A program made the position numbers and the translations under genes. A model generated the notes under the pieces. The model was not told the DNA's origin, searched no databases, and was given only the letters and a program-made list of their open reading frames with translations. Shown piece after piece: positions 42,652 to 52,299 of a stretch of DNA of 64,000 nt. Positions within the stretch are counted from its first letter, which is position 1. Every line of letters starts with the position of its first letter. Origin of the DNA: Breoghania sp. (GTDB lineage: Bacteria > Pseudomonadota > Alphaproteobacteria > Rhizobiales > Stappiaceae); the NCBI RefSeq assembly GCF_030066895.1, contig NZ_JASJAV010000015.1, forward strand, positions 1 through 64,000, written 5' to 3'.

Positions 42652-43674
42652 TCACCCCACGATCTCCGCCGTCTCCACCACCGCGTGGAACAGCACGTCG
42701 GCCCCGGCCTTCGCCCAATCCTTGGAAATCTCTTCCGCCTCATTGTGCGACAGCCCGTCGACGCACGGGCACATGACCATCGAGGTCGGCGCCACGCGGT
42801 TGATCCAGCAGGCATTGTGCCCAGCGCCCGATGGCCCCGACCGCATCCGGCTGGTGGCTCATGGCGATCTCGTGCACAAGCTCCGCCATCCGCGCCATGC
42901 CAAGCCCTGCGTTGCGGCGCATCGGCATCGGGGTGGAGCCGGTATGCGCGTCCTTGCCGGTTACCGTCACCTGCAGCCACCACAGCCCCTGGCCGTGCGT
43001 GACAACGCCGATGTTCTTGCCCTCGGCTCCAGGATCGGCCCCTGCTCGATGTGGAGTTCGAAGAACGCCTTGATCCTATCCTTGCGCGAACCCGCCGGCT
43101 CGTCGTCCTGCCAGCCGATGCGAACAAGTTCGTCGCCGAATTTCAGACCCTTGGCGTCCTCGCGCGCCTTCGCCCACTCCTCCTCCTACAACCCGGCAAA
43201 AACACCGGACGCCAGCATGGCGGGGGCAAAGCGGGTGCTTTCCTCGTTCGTCCAGTTGGTGACGACGATCAAATGCTTGGTCTTGATGCCGAGATCGTTG
43301 AGCGAACGGCACACTTCCAGCGCGCCGAGCACGCTGTCATACTTGCCGCCAGTGGGCTGGGTATCGAGGTGAGAGCCGACATAGACGGCGGGAAGATCCG
43401 ACTCTGTGCCCGGCCGCGTCATGAACATGTTGTCCATGGTGTCGAGCCCCATGGTCATGCCGGCGTCCTTGCACCACTTCTTGAAGAGCGCGCGGCCTGC
43501 CGCATCCTCGTCGATCACGGTCTGGCGGTTTTGCCGCCCGCAACGCCCGGCCCGATCTTGGCCATCTCCACCAGGCTGTCCCACAGCCGATCCGGGTTGA
43601 TGCGCAGGCTCTCGCCCGGAGCACTGGTTGTTGCGGCCAGGTTCTGTTCCCCTGGTGACCGATGTCCTGTCCAT
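42652..43674 (-). pseudogene. Zn-dependent N-carbamoyl-beta-alanine / amino-acid hydrolase, disrupted by large deletion
   Basis: An M20-family amidohydrolase (AllC/HyuC/PydC type), expected to release beta-alanine, CO2 and ammonia from N-carbamoyl-beta-alanine. VYVGSHLDTQPTGGKYD, VVTNWTNEES, FFELHIEQGPIL and VTGKDAHTGSTPMPMR have the metal His, Asp and Glu. TAG at 43186-43188 follows GVFAGL; a lost base near 43030 follows PILE. Near 42830 the text jumps from QPDAVGAIG to GAGHNACWINRVAPTSM: about 85 codons of the dimerisation domain are missing. Also GKYDSVLGALE is several residues shorter than in relatives. The C-terminus SHNEAEEISKDW ends at 42652. Confidence 0.85.
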
Positions 43675-43803
43675 CACTTGCATGCCGCCTGTGTGTTCAA
43701 CTGTTCCCAAGTCTTTATTGTCCGTCAGCTCCGCCCCCGCTTTTTCACGCGGGTTCATGCGGGGATGACGCCGTATCTCTGTTCGCCCGAAGGCAAACGA
43801 ATT

Positions 43804-45109
43804 CTAGTCGACCGACTTCAGCACATTACCGAGAATCCCGAACAACTCGCCGATCTGCGCCTTGGAGATGATCAGCTGCGGCGACAGCGCGATGATGTCA
43901 CCGGTGGTGCGGATCATCAGCCCCTGCTCGAAAGCCTCCAGGAAGGCGGAGAAGGCGCGCTTGGTCGGCTCGCCCGCGATGGGCTCCAGCTCCACCGCGC
44001 CGATCAGCCCGAGATTGCGGATGTCGATGACGTGCGGATGATCGCGCAGGCTGTTGAGCGCATCCGCCCAGTAATCCTCAAGCTCCGCCCCGCGCGTCAT
44101 CAGCCCCTCTTCCTCATAGGTTTCGAGGGTGCCGAGCGCCGCTGCACAAGCCAGCAGATGACCGGAATAAGTGTAGCCGTGGAAGAACTCGATCACGTGC
44201 TCGGGCCCCTGCATGAAGGCCTCGTAGATCGAGGAGGAAACGAACACCGCGCCCATCGGCACCGTGCCCGAGGTGATGCCCTTGGCGGTGGTCACCATGT
44301 CCGGCACCACACCGGAATGATCGACAGCAAAGGGTGAGCCGAGACGCCCGAACCCAGTGATCACCTCATCGAAGATTAGCAGAATGTCGTTCTCGGTGCA
44401 GATCTTCCTCAGCCGTTCCAGATAGCCCTTGGGCGGGATCAGAACGCCGGTCGAACCCGCCATCGGCTCCACGATGACGGCCGCAATCGCCGAGGCATCG
44501 TGCAGCTTGATAACATTCAGAAGATCGTCGGCGAATTCCGCCCCGTATTCCGGCTGGCCACGCGAGAAGGCGTTGCGCTCGATGTCGTGCGTATCGCGAA
44601 TGTGGTCAACGCCGGTCAAGAGCGAGCCGAACATCTTGCGGTTGCCGGAAATGCCGCCGAAATTCACGCCGTGATAGCCGCACTGACGGCCGATCAGCCG
44701 CGTCTTGGCCCCGTTGCCCTTGGCCCGGTGATAGGCGATCGTCATCTTCAGTGCCGTTTCCACCGATTCCGAACCGGAATTGGTGAAGAACACGTGGTCG
44801 AGCGGCTTCGGCATCAGTGCGGAAAGTCGTGCGGCCGATTCGAACGCCTTCGGGTGGGCCCATCTGGAAGGCGGGCGCATAATCGAGTTCGGCGGCCTGC
44901 TTCTGGATGGCTTCCACCACCTTCGACCGCCCGTGCCCGGCATTGCAGCACCACAGACCCGCCGTACCGTCCAGGACCTGCCGCCCGTCGGCGGCGGTGT
45001 AGTGCATGTCCTTGGCACCCACCAGCATGCGTGGATTCTTCTTGAATTGCCAGTTCGCCGTGAACGGCATCCAGAAAGCTTCGAGATTGTTGGTGACGGC
45101 CTGCGACAT
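43804..45109 (-). pseudogene. Omega-amino acid (beta-alanine) : pyruvate aminotransferase, frameshifted
   Basis: A class-III PLP aminotransferase of the beta-alanine:pyruvate group; it would convert beta-alanine from uracil into malonate semialdehyde. ATG 45109 has a near-perfect GGAGGTG site. MPFTANWQFKKNPRML, FFTNSGSESVETALK, QCGYHGVNFGG, IFDEVITGFGRLG and PLP lysine TTAKGITSG are visible. One extra C near 44862 breaks the frame between PAFQMG and HPKAFESAARL. Otherwise open to 43804. Divergent from the RutR-like regulator gene. Confidence 0.88.
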
Positions 45110-45545
45110 AACACCTCCGGAAACGGCGCGTTGCCCGCGCACGCATCTGAATCAGACTTCGCTGCGTCCGACCGCCTTGCGCCGTCCGAAACCAAACGAC
45201 CAGACGCCTGAACGAAACATCGAAACCCTACGCGAGGATCAAGACTTTTCAGGCGTCTCACGTTGCGAATTCTGACCAGATAGTGATAGGAGCGCCGCAC
45301 AAGGGCGGTCAAGGCCATTTTCTATCCATGCCGATGCAAAAGCAATCAGCGCAAAAGCCGGAATTTTCTTCGTTTTACGCAACGGACCGCCTGAAAAATG
45401 GGCGTTTGGGACAGCTTGGCGGAATTGTCGTTCACGGAAGATGGGGCAAGATGCTCGAAACGCGCTATAGCGGACCCCATATTCGCCGGGGACGGGGCAG
45501 AGGAGGCCCATATATTGTGATGACGCCTGCCGAGGAGCGATGCCG
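45110..45545. promoter_or_regulatory. Divergent promoter region with a weak RutR-like site
   Basis: The 436-base space between the aminotransferase (minus) and the TetR regulator (plus). CTGACCAGATAGTGAT at 45272-45287 resembles the E. coli RutR operator TTGACCANNTGGTCAA with four mismatches. The plus-strand side contains GAGGAGCG before the regulator start. Nothing else in this space looks like a gene. Confidence 0.35.
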
Positions 45546-46207
45546 ATGAGTTTGAACGAGACCGCGCCGCGCAAGGCGACGCGGATCCAGACGGCCAATC
45601 GCTCCAGGATTCTCACCGCAGCGCTGGACGTGTTTTCCCGCTTCGGCTTTCGCGGCACCACGCTCGACCAGATCGCCCGTCAAGCGGGCATGTCGAAATC
45701 GAACATGCTCTACTACTATTCATCCAAGACACTGATTTACAAGGCGATTTTGGAAGAAACCCTGGATGCCTGGCTGAAGCCGTTGCGCGCGCTCGACGCC
45801 GCAGGCGATCCCACCACCGAACTTGGCGACTACATTTCCCGCAAGCTCGAACATTCGGCAAAAACCCCACCGCCTCGCGCCTCTTCGCCAACGAGGTGCT
45901 GGAAGGCGCGCCGATGATGATGGAGGTACTGAAAGGCCCGCTGAAGGATCTGGTCGACACCAAGGTCGGCGTCATCCGCACCTGGATCGACGAGGGCCGG
46001 ATGAAACCGATAGATCCCTATCACCTCGTCTTCATGATCTGGGCAACGACCCAGCACTATGCGGATTTCGAGATCCAGATCGAGGCAATCACCGGTCACT
46101 CCGTGCGGGAACCGAAATTCCGAAAAGGCGCGGAGGAAACGCTGAAGACGCTGTTTCTAAAGTGCGGTGATCCCGTGAGGAGCGTTCGGTGGGGGAGGCG
46201 CAGGTAA
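45546..46207 (+). pseudogene. rutR: TetR-family regulator, RutR-like, frameshifted
   Basis: A helix-turn-helix regulator with N-terminal motif TAALDVFSRFGFRGTTLDQIA, recognition helix region GMSKSNMLYYYSSK, and a C-terminal domain (FANEVLEGAPMMMEVL, MKPIDPYHLVFMIWATTQHYADFE) matching RutR/TetR_C_6, which senses uracil. ATG 45546 is nine bases after GAGGAGCG; ATG 45540 is too close to that site. A lost base in the A-run near 45865 breaks the frame between KLEHS and NPTASRLFANE. It is likely the regulator of the pre/hyd genes around it. Confidence 0.82.
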
Positions 46208-46257
46208 AGTTTTTTCGCCGCCCATCCTTCGAGACGCCTGCTTGTCGTATCTCTCCG

Positions 46258-46487
46258 TCGTCATCCCTGACCGAGCACGCGCAAGAGCGCGTGTCGACAG
46301 ATCCGGGATCCAGCGCAAGAAGCGCCGACAGGCGCCTTAGGCGCGACCAGCGCCCTTAATTTTCCGACATCACGACATACTGAGACCAGAGAAAGAACCA
46401 AGGACGGCGCTTGCGCGCCAACTGAACCCTGGATTCCGGATCTCTCGACACGCACTCCCGCGCGTGCTCGGTCCGGAATGATGACGG
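46258..46487. repeat. Long inverted repeat, family E
   Basis: CCGAGCACGCGCAAGAGC with GCGTGTCGACAGATCCGG (46271-46307) is mirrored by CCGGATCTCTCGACACG with CACTCCCGCGCGTGCTCGG (46437-46472), arms of about 40 bases with some mismatches. It fills the 342-base gap between rutR and the lipoprotein gene. A related single arm is at 51439-51495. No gene lies inside. Confidence 0.7.
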
Positions 46488-46549
46488 AGGCGGGGCGGGC
46501 AACATCGAAGGACGGCCCTCCAGTTCCTCTCCCCGCCCCCCTACTGCGC

Positions 46550-47002
46550 CTACGGATTCTTCACGTATCCCGGCCCGATCGTGAGCGGTTTTTCAGGCAG
46601 CGCCGACCGATCGATCTTCGCCTTGAAGTTCTTCTCGTGCGTCTCGAGCGTCTTGCCGTCGGCATCGAGCAACAGCAGCGAGACCTTGTATTCGTGCCCG
46701 GCCTTGATCCCGGCAAGCGGCGGCGAGACCACGGCATATCGGCGTTCCGCCGGGAACACCTTCTTGCGCACGACCAGCTCCTCTCCGCCGTCCGGGTTCT
46801 GGAAGCGTGCCTCCAGGCTCGCCTCCTCCGGCGCGGCCCGGAGCGGCTTGGCGACGATCTCGCAGGTAGCCTCCGCAATCCGGTAATTGTAGAGGAAGCC
46901 CCCACCGACCACCTCGATATAGTCGCCGTCCTCACCGCAACCGGAGAGAGCTCCGCCGACAAGCGCAAGGATCAAAACGAGAATCCAGCGGTACCGGAAC
47001 AT
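46550..47002 (-). CDS. Small putative lipoprotein of unknown function
   Basis: An intact 150-residue protein. Residues 1-22 form a lipoprotein signal (WILVLILALVGGALSGC), with the lipobox LSGC and Cys as the lipidated residue. Asp-free residues follow briefly (GEDGD), so outer-membrane targeting is not ruled out. The mature part is beta-rich, with VVGGGFLYNYRIAEATCEIVA and GYVKNP at the end, and no recognisable domain. It is isolated, convergent with the RutR-like gene. Confidence 0.75.
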   Translation of the reverse strand: MFRYRWILVLILALVGGALSGCGEDGDYIEVVGGGFLYNYRIAEATCEIVAKPLRAAPEEASLEARFQNPDGGEELVVRKKVFPAERRYAVVSPPLAGIKAGHEYKVSLLLLDADGKTLETHEKNFKAKIDRSALPEKPLTIGPGYVKNP

Positions 47003-47217
47003 CCTCCACCTCCCTCAGCACCCTCCGCGCGAAATGACCAAACGTAAACTTAACAGGAATTGTTATCTTCCGCCAATCTGCCTGCAAACAGCGCGCGCGA
47101 TACGACAGTCTTCTTGACCGAAATCCTCTCTCTGGTGTGAAGTTGTGCCCCTGAGCGCGCTCGCGCGACGGGCGACCGGAGGAGGGGCCGAAGAAGGGCG
47201 AGCGGGGAGGAGGAAGG

Positions 47218-48120
47218 ATGTCTCTGGGCTATCTGGTGCAACAGGGGCTGAACACGGTGCAGATCGCAGGCTTTCTAAGCGCTCATCGCCATCGCCTATG
47301 TCCTGCTGCACGGCACCACCAACCGCATCAAACTCGCCTTCGGCGCGGTCGCCATGTGGGACGGATCAATGACGATCGCCGGGTTCCTGATCGCAGGTGC
47401 CGCCCTGCCGCTGGCCTTCGCGCTCCTTTACGGGATTTCGGCAACCTTCCTGCTGGGGTTGATAATCGCCGTCTTCACCATCCGCCCACTTGCGCGCCAG
47501 CCGGGCCTTGCCATGCTGATCGCCACCATCGGCCTTGCCATCGTTCTGGAAGAAATCATCCGCATGGCATCCGACTCGCGCGAATTGTGGATGGAACCGG
47601 TCTACAACACCGCGCTCAGCCTGACCGACGGCGGCTTCGATGCCCGCACCATCCCGATCCGTCTCGCCACGCTCGGAGCCTGCGCGGCTCTCGTTGCCGG
47701 GTTGCTCTATCTTCTGAAACGCACGCCCTTCGGCCGCCTGTGGCGCGCGGTCAGCGAGGATCCGGTCATGGCCCGTCTTCTCGGCGTCGACATCGACTGT
47801 ATCATTGCCCGAACGGTCCTCCTCGCCTCGCTTTATGCGAGAACGGCCGGGGCCCTGAGGCGGTGCTTTACGGAAATTCCTCATTCCACAGCGGCCTCGC
47901 CATCGGCCTGTAGGCGCTCTACGTCGCCATTCTGGGCGGCCTGGCCTCTCCCGTCGGCACGCTTCTCGACCCTCTGGCGCTGGGCATTTTCGAGACCGCG
48001 TGGTCAACGGCTTTCGATGCAACCTACCGCGACGTGGCAAGCTTCGCCACCATGACGCTGCTCCTCATCCTGCGCCCCGGAGGCATCGCGGGCGATCCGC
48101 TGGCCAAGGCGCAGGTGTGA
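47218..48120 (+). pseudogene. LivH-type branched-chain amino-acid ABC permease, orphan and disrupted
   Basis: A BPD_transp_2 inner-membrane permease. ATG 47218 follows GGAGGAAGG. MSLGYLVQQGLNTVQIAGF, then in another frame ALIAIAYVLLHGTTNRIKLAFGAVAM, the helix-rich body and FGRLWRAVSEDPVMARLLGVD (the EAA-like loop) are readable. Frameshifts lie near 47275 and 47855, and TAG at 47911-47913 falls in SGLAIGL-stop-ALYVAILGGL. The corrected reading ends at TGA 48118-48120 (GGIAGDPLAKAQV). No LivM, LivG, LivF or receptor gene is nearby, so even the corrected gene would be an orphan. Confidence 0.8.
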
Positions 48121-48200
48121 GAGAGGGAGAGAGGCGACTGATCCAGGTGCCACCTCCTTGCACTGCCCCCTGAAGGTAGAGAACCTCTCGCTCTCTCCAT

Positions 48201-48289
48201 CGTCATCCCCCGGCAAAGTCTGGGGGATCCATCACTCTCCGCATATTACGATCGTGCTGGATTGCCCGGACAAAGCCGGGCAATGACGG
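48201..48289. repeat. Intergenic inverted-repeat element, family B, copy 3
   Basis: CGTCATCCCCCGGCAAAG with TCTGGGGGATCC, and GGATTGCCCGGACAAAG with CCGGGCAATGACGG, form two hairpins around an AT-rich centre. The cleanest of the three family B copies. It lies between the convergent livH and preA genes. Confidence 0.75.
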
Positions 48290-48329
48290 GAAGATGGGAA
48301 GCGGCTGTCGGGCATTTCTGCCCCGCCCC

Positions 48330-49645
48330 TTACTCCGCAGGCGCCATCACCCGGCTCGGGTTATTCGGATGCGTCGTCCAGTTGGCGTAGTCCGCCGACA
48401 CCGTCCGACCCGTTCGCGGATCGACCGTACCCGGTGCCATCGCCTCCATGGAAATGCATCCCTCAACCGGGCAGACATTGACGCACAGGTTGCAGCCCAC
48501 GCATTCCGCCTCAATCACCTCGAAACCGCGCTTGCCCGCGATCGTGGAGGAAATCGCCTGATGCGAGGTATCCTCGCAAGCGATGTAACACCGCCCGCAC
48601 TTGATGCAGAGATCCTGATCGATCCGCGCCTTGGCGATGTAGTTGAAGTTGAGGTACTTCCAGTCGGTGATATTCGGCGCACCGCGCGGCCCACGACCTC
48701 GTCGATCGAGGCATAGCCCTTCTCGTCCATCCAGTCTGACAATCCGGCAATCATCTCCTCGACGATCTTGAAACCGTAGGTCATCGCCGCCGTGCAGACC
48801 TGCACGTTGCCCGCCCCCAGCGCCATGAATTCCGCCGCATCGCGCCACGTCGTCACCCCGCCGATACCGGAAATCGGCACGCCGTGGGTTTCGGGATTAC
48901 GCGCGATTTCCGCCACCATGTTGAGCGCCATCGGCTTGACCGCCGGGCCGCAATAGCCGCCATGCGTTCCCTTGCCGTCGACGGTCGGCTGCGGCGCCAT
49001 CAGGTCGAGATCGACCGAGGTGATGGGATTGACGGTGTTGATCAGCGAGATCGCGTCCGCCCCGCCCGCTTTCGCCGCGCATGCTAGATAGCGGATATCG
49101 GTGATGTTCGGCGTTAGCTTCACGATCACCGGCATGCGCGTGTGCTTCTTGCACCAGCGCGTCACCATCTCGATACATTCCGGCACCTGACCGACGGCGG
49201 AGCCCATGCCGCGCTCCGACATGCCATGTGGACAGCCGAAATTCAGCTCGATCCCGTCGGCTTCCGTCTCCTCCACGAGCTTGAGAATATTGGCCCAGTT
49301 CTCCTCCTCGCACGCCACCATCAGCGAGACGACGAGAGCCCGGTCGGGCCACGCCTTCTTGACCCGCTTGATCTCCTGCAGATTGAGCTGCAGCGGCCGG
49401 TCGGTGATCAGCTCGATATTGTTGAAGCCGGTCAGCGACCGGTCCTTGCCGTGGGTTGCCCCGTAGCGCGGGCCGGTGACGTTGACGACCGGATCGCCGT
49501 CGCCGAGCGTCTTCCACAGGACGCCGCCCCACCCCGCCTGATAGGCGCGCACCACGTTGTATTCCTTGTCCGTCGGCGGCGCGGATGCCAGCCAGAACGG
49601 GTTCGGCGACTTGATGCCGACGAAACTGCTGGAAAGATCGGCCAT
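48330..49645 (-). pseudogene. preA: NAD-dependent dihydropyrimidine dehydrogenase subunit PreA, frameshifted
   Basis: Reduces uracil or thymine to the dihydro form with PreT, first step of reductive pyrimidine catabolism. ATG 49645 (MADLSSSFVGIKSPNPFW). An FMN-binding dihydroorotate-dehydrogenase-like barrel with NFGCPHGMSERGMG and PISGIGGVTTWRDAAEF; the C-terminal domain has two 4Fe-4S clusters, CIKCGRCYIAC and CVGCNLCVNVCP. A two-base CG duplication near 48688 breaks the frame between VGRAV and PNITDWKYLNFNY. It starts 15 bases after the preT stop. Confidence 0.9.
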
Positions 49646-49659
49646 GATCCTCTTCTCCC

Positions 49660-50998
49660 TCAAAGACCAAAGGAACGGTGGATGGAATCGGCCGCAGCCT
49701 TGCCGTCGGCAACCGCGGCTACAGTGAGATCCTCTCCCCCCACCACGCAATCGCCCCCGGCCCACACGCCCTCAAGCGACGTGCGTCCCTCCTCGTCAAC
49801 CGCGATACGGCCACCATCGCCCCTTCGAGCAGATCGTCCTCGAACGTCTGCCCGATCGCCTTGAAGACCGGATCGGCCGCCAAACGCACGGTCTCGCCCG
49901 AGCCGACTAACCGCCCGCCCACATCGAGCTCCGTATGCTCAAAGCACGATGCCGGAGATGCGCCCGCCCCCGCCAAGCAGCACGGCGGGCTTCATCCAGT
50001 GGCGGATGGTCACCCCGTTCGTCAGCGCCAGTTCTTGCTCGAACCGGCTCGCCTTCATGTCATCGGCCCCGCGACGATAGGCGATGGTCACTTCTTCCGC
50101 ACCCAGCCGCTTGATCTGCACCGCGATATCGATGGCCGTCATGCCGCCGCCGAGAACCACGACCCGGCGCCCCACCGGCAAGGTGGACAGATCCTCGGCC
50201 TGTCGAAGCCCGGCGATGAAATCGATCGCATCGAGCACGCCGTCCAGATACTCGCCCTCCATCTTCAAGGCGTTAACCCCGGCAAGTCCCATCCCGAGGA
50301 AGACGGCATCGTAATCCGCCTTGAGACCGGCGAGCGTGATGTCGCGCCCGAGCGCCTTGCCCATTTCCACCGTGATCCCACCAACAGACAGGACGAAATC
50401 AACCTCCGCCTGCGCGAACCCGTCCACGGTCTTGTAGGCGGCGATGCCGTATTCGTTGAGCCCGCCGAGTTTCGGCCGGGCATCGAAAAGGGTGACCGCG
50501 TGCCCCAGTTCTGCAAGCCAATGCGCGCAGGAAAGCCCGGCCAGGCCGCCGCCCACCACCGCCACGCGCTTGCCCGTATCAGGCGGGCGCACCGCCAGGT
50601 TTGAAGGTTTCGTCTCGATGAAACGGTCGATCGCGTGGCGCTGCAAAAGGCCGATCTTAACCGGCTTTCCCTCCGCCTCCATGCGCACGCAGGCCTCTTC
50701 GCACAGGATCTCCGTCGGGCAGACGCGGGCACACATCCCGCCCAGAATGTTCTGCGCGAAAATAGTCTTTGCCGCGCCCATGTCGTTGCCGGTGGAGATC
50801 TGGCGAATGAACAGCGGAATATCGATGGAAGTCGGACACTCGACCGTGCACGGTGCATCGAAACAGAAGTAAGCGATCCGCTTCCACCACCGCCTCATGG
50901 GCGTCGAGCGGCGGATGCAGATCGGTGAAATTCGTCAGGTAAGCTTCCGCAGGCAGACGCCCGCGCGCGATATCCGGACCGGACGCGATGTCGGTCAT
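49660..50998 (-). pseudogene. preT: NAD-dependent dihydropyrimidine dehydrogenase subunit PreT, frameshifted
   Basis: The flavoprotein/iron-sulfur partner of PreA, related to the glutamate synthase small subunit. ATG 50998 follows GAGGAGG. Fe-S cysteines are in CFDAPCTVECPTSIDIP and CARVCPTEILCEEAC; FAD motif VVGGGLAGLSCAHWL; NAD motif VVVLGGGMTAIDIAVQ. Three frameshifts: near 50888 (two bases lost, DRCYFCFDAPC), near 49941 (extra base, ISGIV to FEHTELDV) and near 49822 (before GRIAVDEEGRTSLEG). The corrected reading ends ADSIHRSFGL at TGA 49660-49662. Confidence 0.88.
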
Positions 50999-51254
50999 GG
51001 AACCTCCTCGTCGCGCAGAACCGGCGCACCGCTGAACGGCACGAATCCCCACACGTTTCCCATCTCTCAGAACATACGCCGAATCTTCCCGCCCTAGCAC
51101 TTGCGCGGCGAATCCGGACGATGTTCCCTTTTCCGCAACGCATCTTCCGCCGCCTCAGGGACGGTCTCGGATCCGCGCGGCGGATATACTCCAGGTGATC
51201 GTCGCGTCGCCCGTCATTTGTCGCGGGCAGATCGCAACGTCAGTTGCGGTTTTT

Positions 51255-51270
51255 TTGACCAAATAGTCAA
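51255..51270. promoter_or_regulatory. RutR-like operator upstream of preT
   Basis: TTGACCAAATAGTCAA is a near-perfect palindrome (TTGAC/GTCAA arms) that matches the E. coli RutR consensus TTGACCANNTGGTCAA at all but one fixed position. It lies about 260 bases upstream of the preT start, in the only space upstream of preT-preA, and a RutR-like regulator gene is encoded 5 kb away. Confidence 0.65.
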
Positions 51271-51438
51271 ATCCAATCTGACGCTACGTTCGCACCAATT
51301 TCGAGCAATTTGCCGGGCTTTTGCCCGTTCTGCGTGCGAAAGGCAGGGAAATGGGAGGGAGAAGAAGCACGCGCCGGCCTCCCCGTCGTCATCCCCCGAC
51401 TATAGCTGCAGATCCAGGCGACCTCCCCCGAGCTCCTC

Positions 51439-51495
51439 ATTCCGGACCGAGTGCGCGCGAAGCGTGTATCGAGAGATCCGCAATCCAGGGTTCAG
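51439..51495. repeat. Single arm of family E repeat
   Basis: ATTCCGGACCGAGTGCGCGC followed by GAAGCGTGTATCGAGAGATC and CGCAATCCAGGG resembles one arm of the long inverted repeat at 46258-46487. Confidence 0.6.
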
Positions 51496-51597
51496 TCGGC
51501 GCGCGAGCGCCGTCCTTGTCCTTTTCAGGATCCGCAGCAGGAGGAAACCCCGGAGAGAGAGCCCCGTCCCGCCCCTTGTCGGGATGAGGCATCACGG

Positions 51598-51630
51598 CAT
51601 GGATTGCCGGTCGGAGCCGGCAATGACGGG
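51598..51630. repeat. Family C hairpin, copy 3
   Basis: GGATTGCCGGTCGGAGCC with GGCAATGACGG, identical to the right half of the element at 28982-29117. It can fold as a hairpin with stem ATTGCCGG/CCGGCAAT and a short loop. Confidence 0.7.
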
Positions 51631-51863
51631 GGAACTATATTCGGCAGAAACCTCTACCGGATGTGAGGCAGATTCTGAAAAAAACGTCGATGCCGTTCCG
51701 ACGGCTCGACCGTCAACCGCGAGTCGCTCCCGGGAAAAACACCCGCCCCAACGGCGAAAGGGCCGGACAAAGCCGACCCTGTTTCACTCTCCTGAAAAAT
51801 TCGCGCAAAACCGGTTGCGCGTGCCGAGGGCCTTCAGGCAGGCAGCACGGCAAACGCCGGGGA

Positions 51864-52268
51864 TCAGGATCCGAAGGCGTGATTCCGCCCTGCGATTTCG
51901 TCGAGTTCGGCTTCGTCGGCGGCCTCACGCTCGCGTTCCTGATCGCGTTCTTCCATCAGTTCGATCTTTTTCAGCTCTTCCACCGCCTCGGCAAGTTTAT
52001 CCTGGGCGCGTTCGAGCTGACCGTTCAGTTCATCGGCCGAAGCTTTCAGATTATCTCGACGCTGCATAGCCGCCTTGGCAAAGGTCGGATAGGCGAAATG
52101 CGCCACGTCGGTGATACCGACGCGTTCCTGTTCGGCCAGGATCTGATCGTCAAGTTCCTTCACCCTACGGTCGAAATCGGCGATCATCGCCTCAATCTGC
52201 GCCACCTGCCGACGCTTGTCGTCGACTTGAAAACGCTTCAACCGAATAATGCTCTCTCTGGACTTCAT
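51864..52268 (-). CDS. fliJ: Flagellar export chaperone FliJ
   Basis: An intact 134-residue, almost wholly coiled-coil protein (heptads from VDDKRRQVAQIEAMIADF to the charged tail EERDQEREREAADEAEL). It matches FliJ in size and in its place 31 bases downstream of fliI. In the export apparatus FliJ links the FliI hexamer to FlhA and helps couple proton-motive force. ATG 52268. Confidence 0.85.
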   Translation of the reverse strand: MKSRESIIRLKRFQVDDKRRQVAQIEAMIADFDRRVKELDDQILAEQERVGITDVAHFAYPTFAKAAMQRRDNLKASADELNGQLERAQDKLAEAVEELKKIELMEERDQEREREAADEAELDEIAGRNHAFGS

Positions 52269-52299
52269 CGGGCACTACTCCCCCTAACGAGCGATGACC

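Larger units (their letters stand above)
50999..51863. other. Long intergenic region with regulatory site and repeats
   Basis: The longest non-coding stretch (865 bases), between preT and fliJ, both on the minus strand. It holds the RutR-type palindrome at 51255-51270, a family E arm (51439-51495) and a family C hairpin (51598-51630). The ORFs crossing it have no recognisable domain and run through the repeats, so they are not called. Confidence 0.6.

Noticed and set aside
51100-51860. Overlapping plus-strand ORFs upstream of fliJ (up to 349 codons)
   Set aside because: They run through repeat elements and antisense to fliJ, and have Arg/Pro-rich text without any domain.
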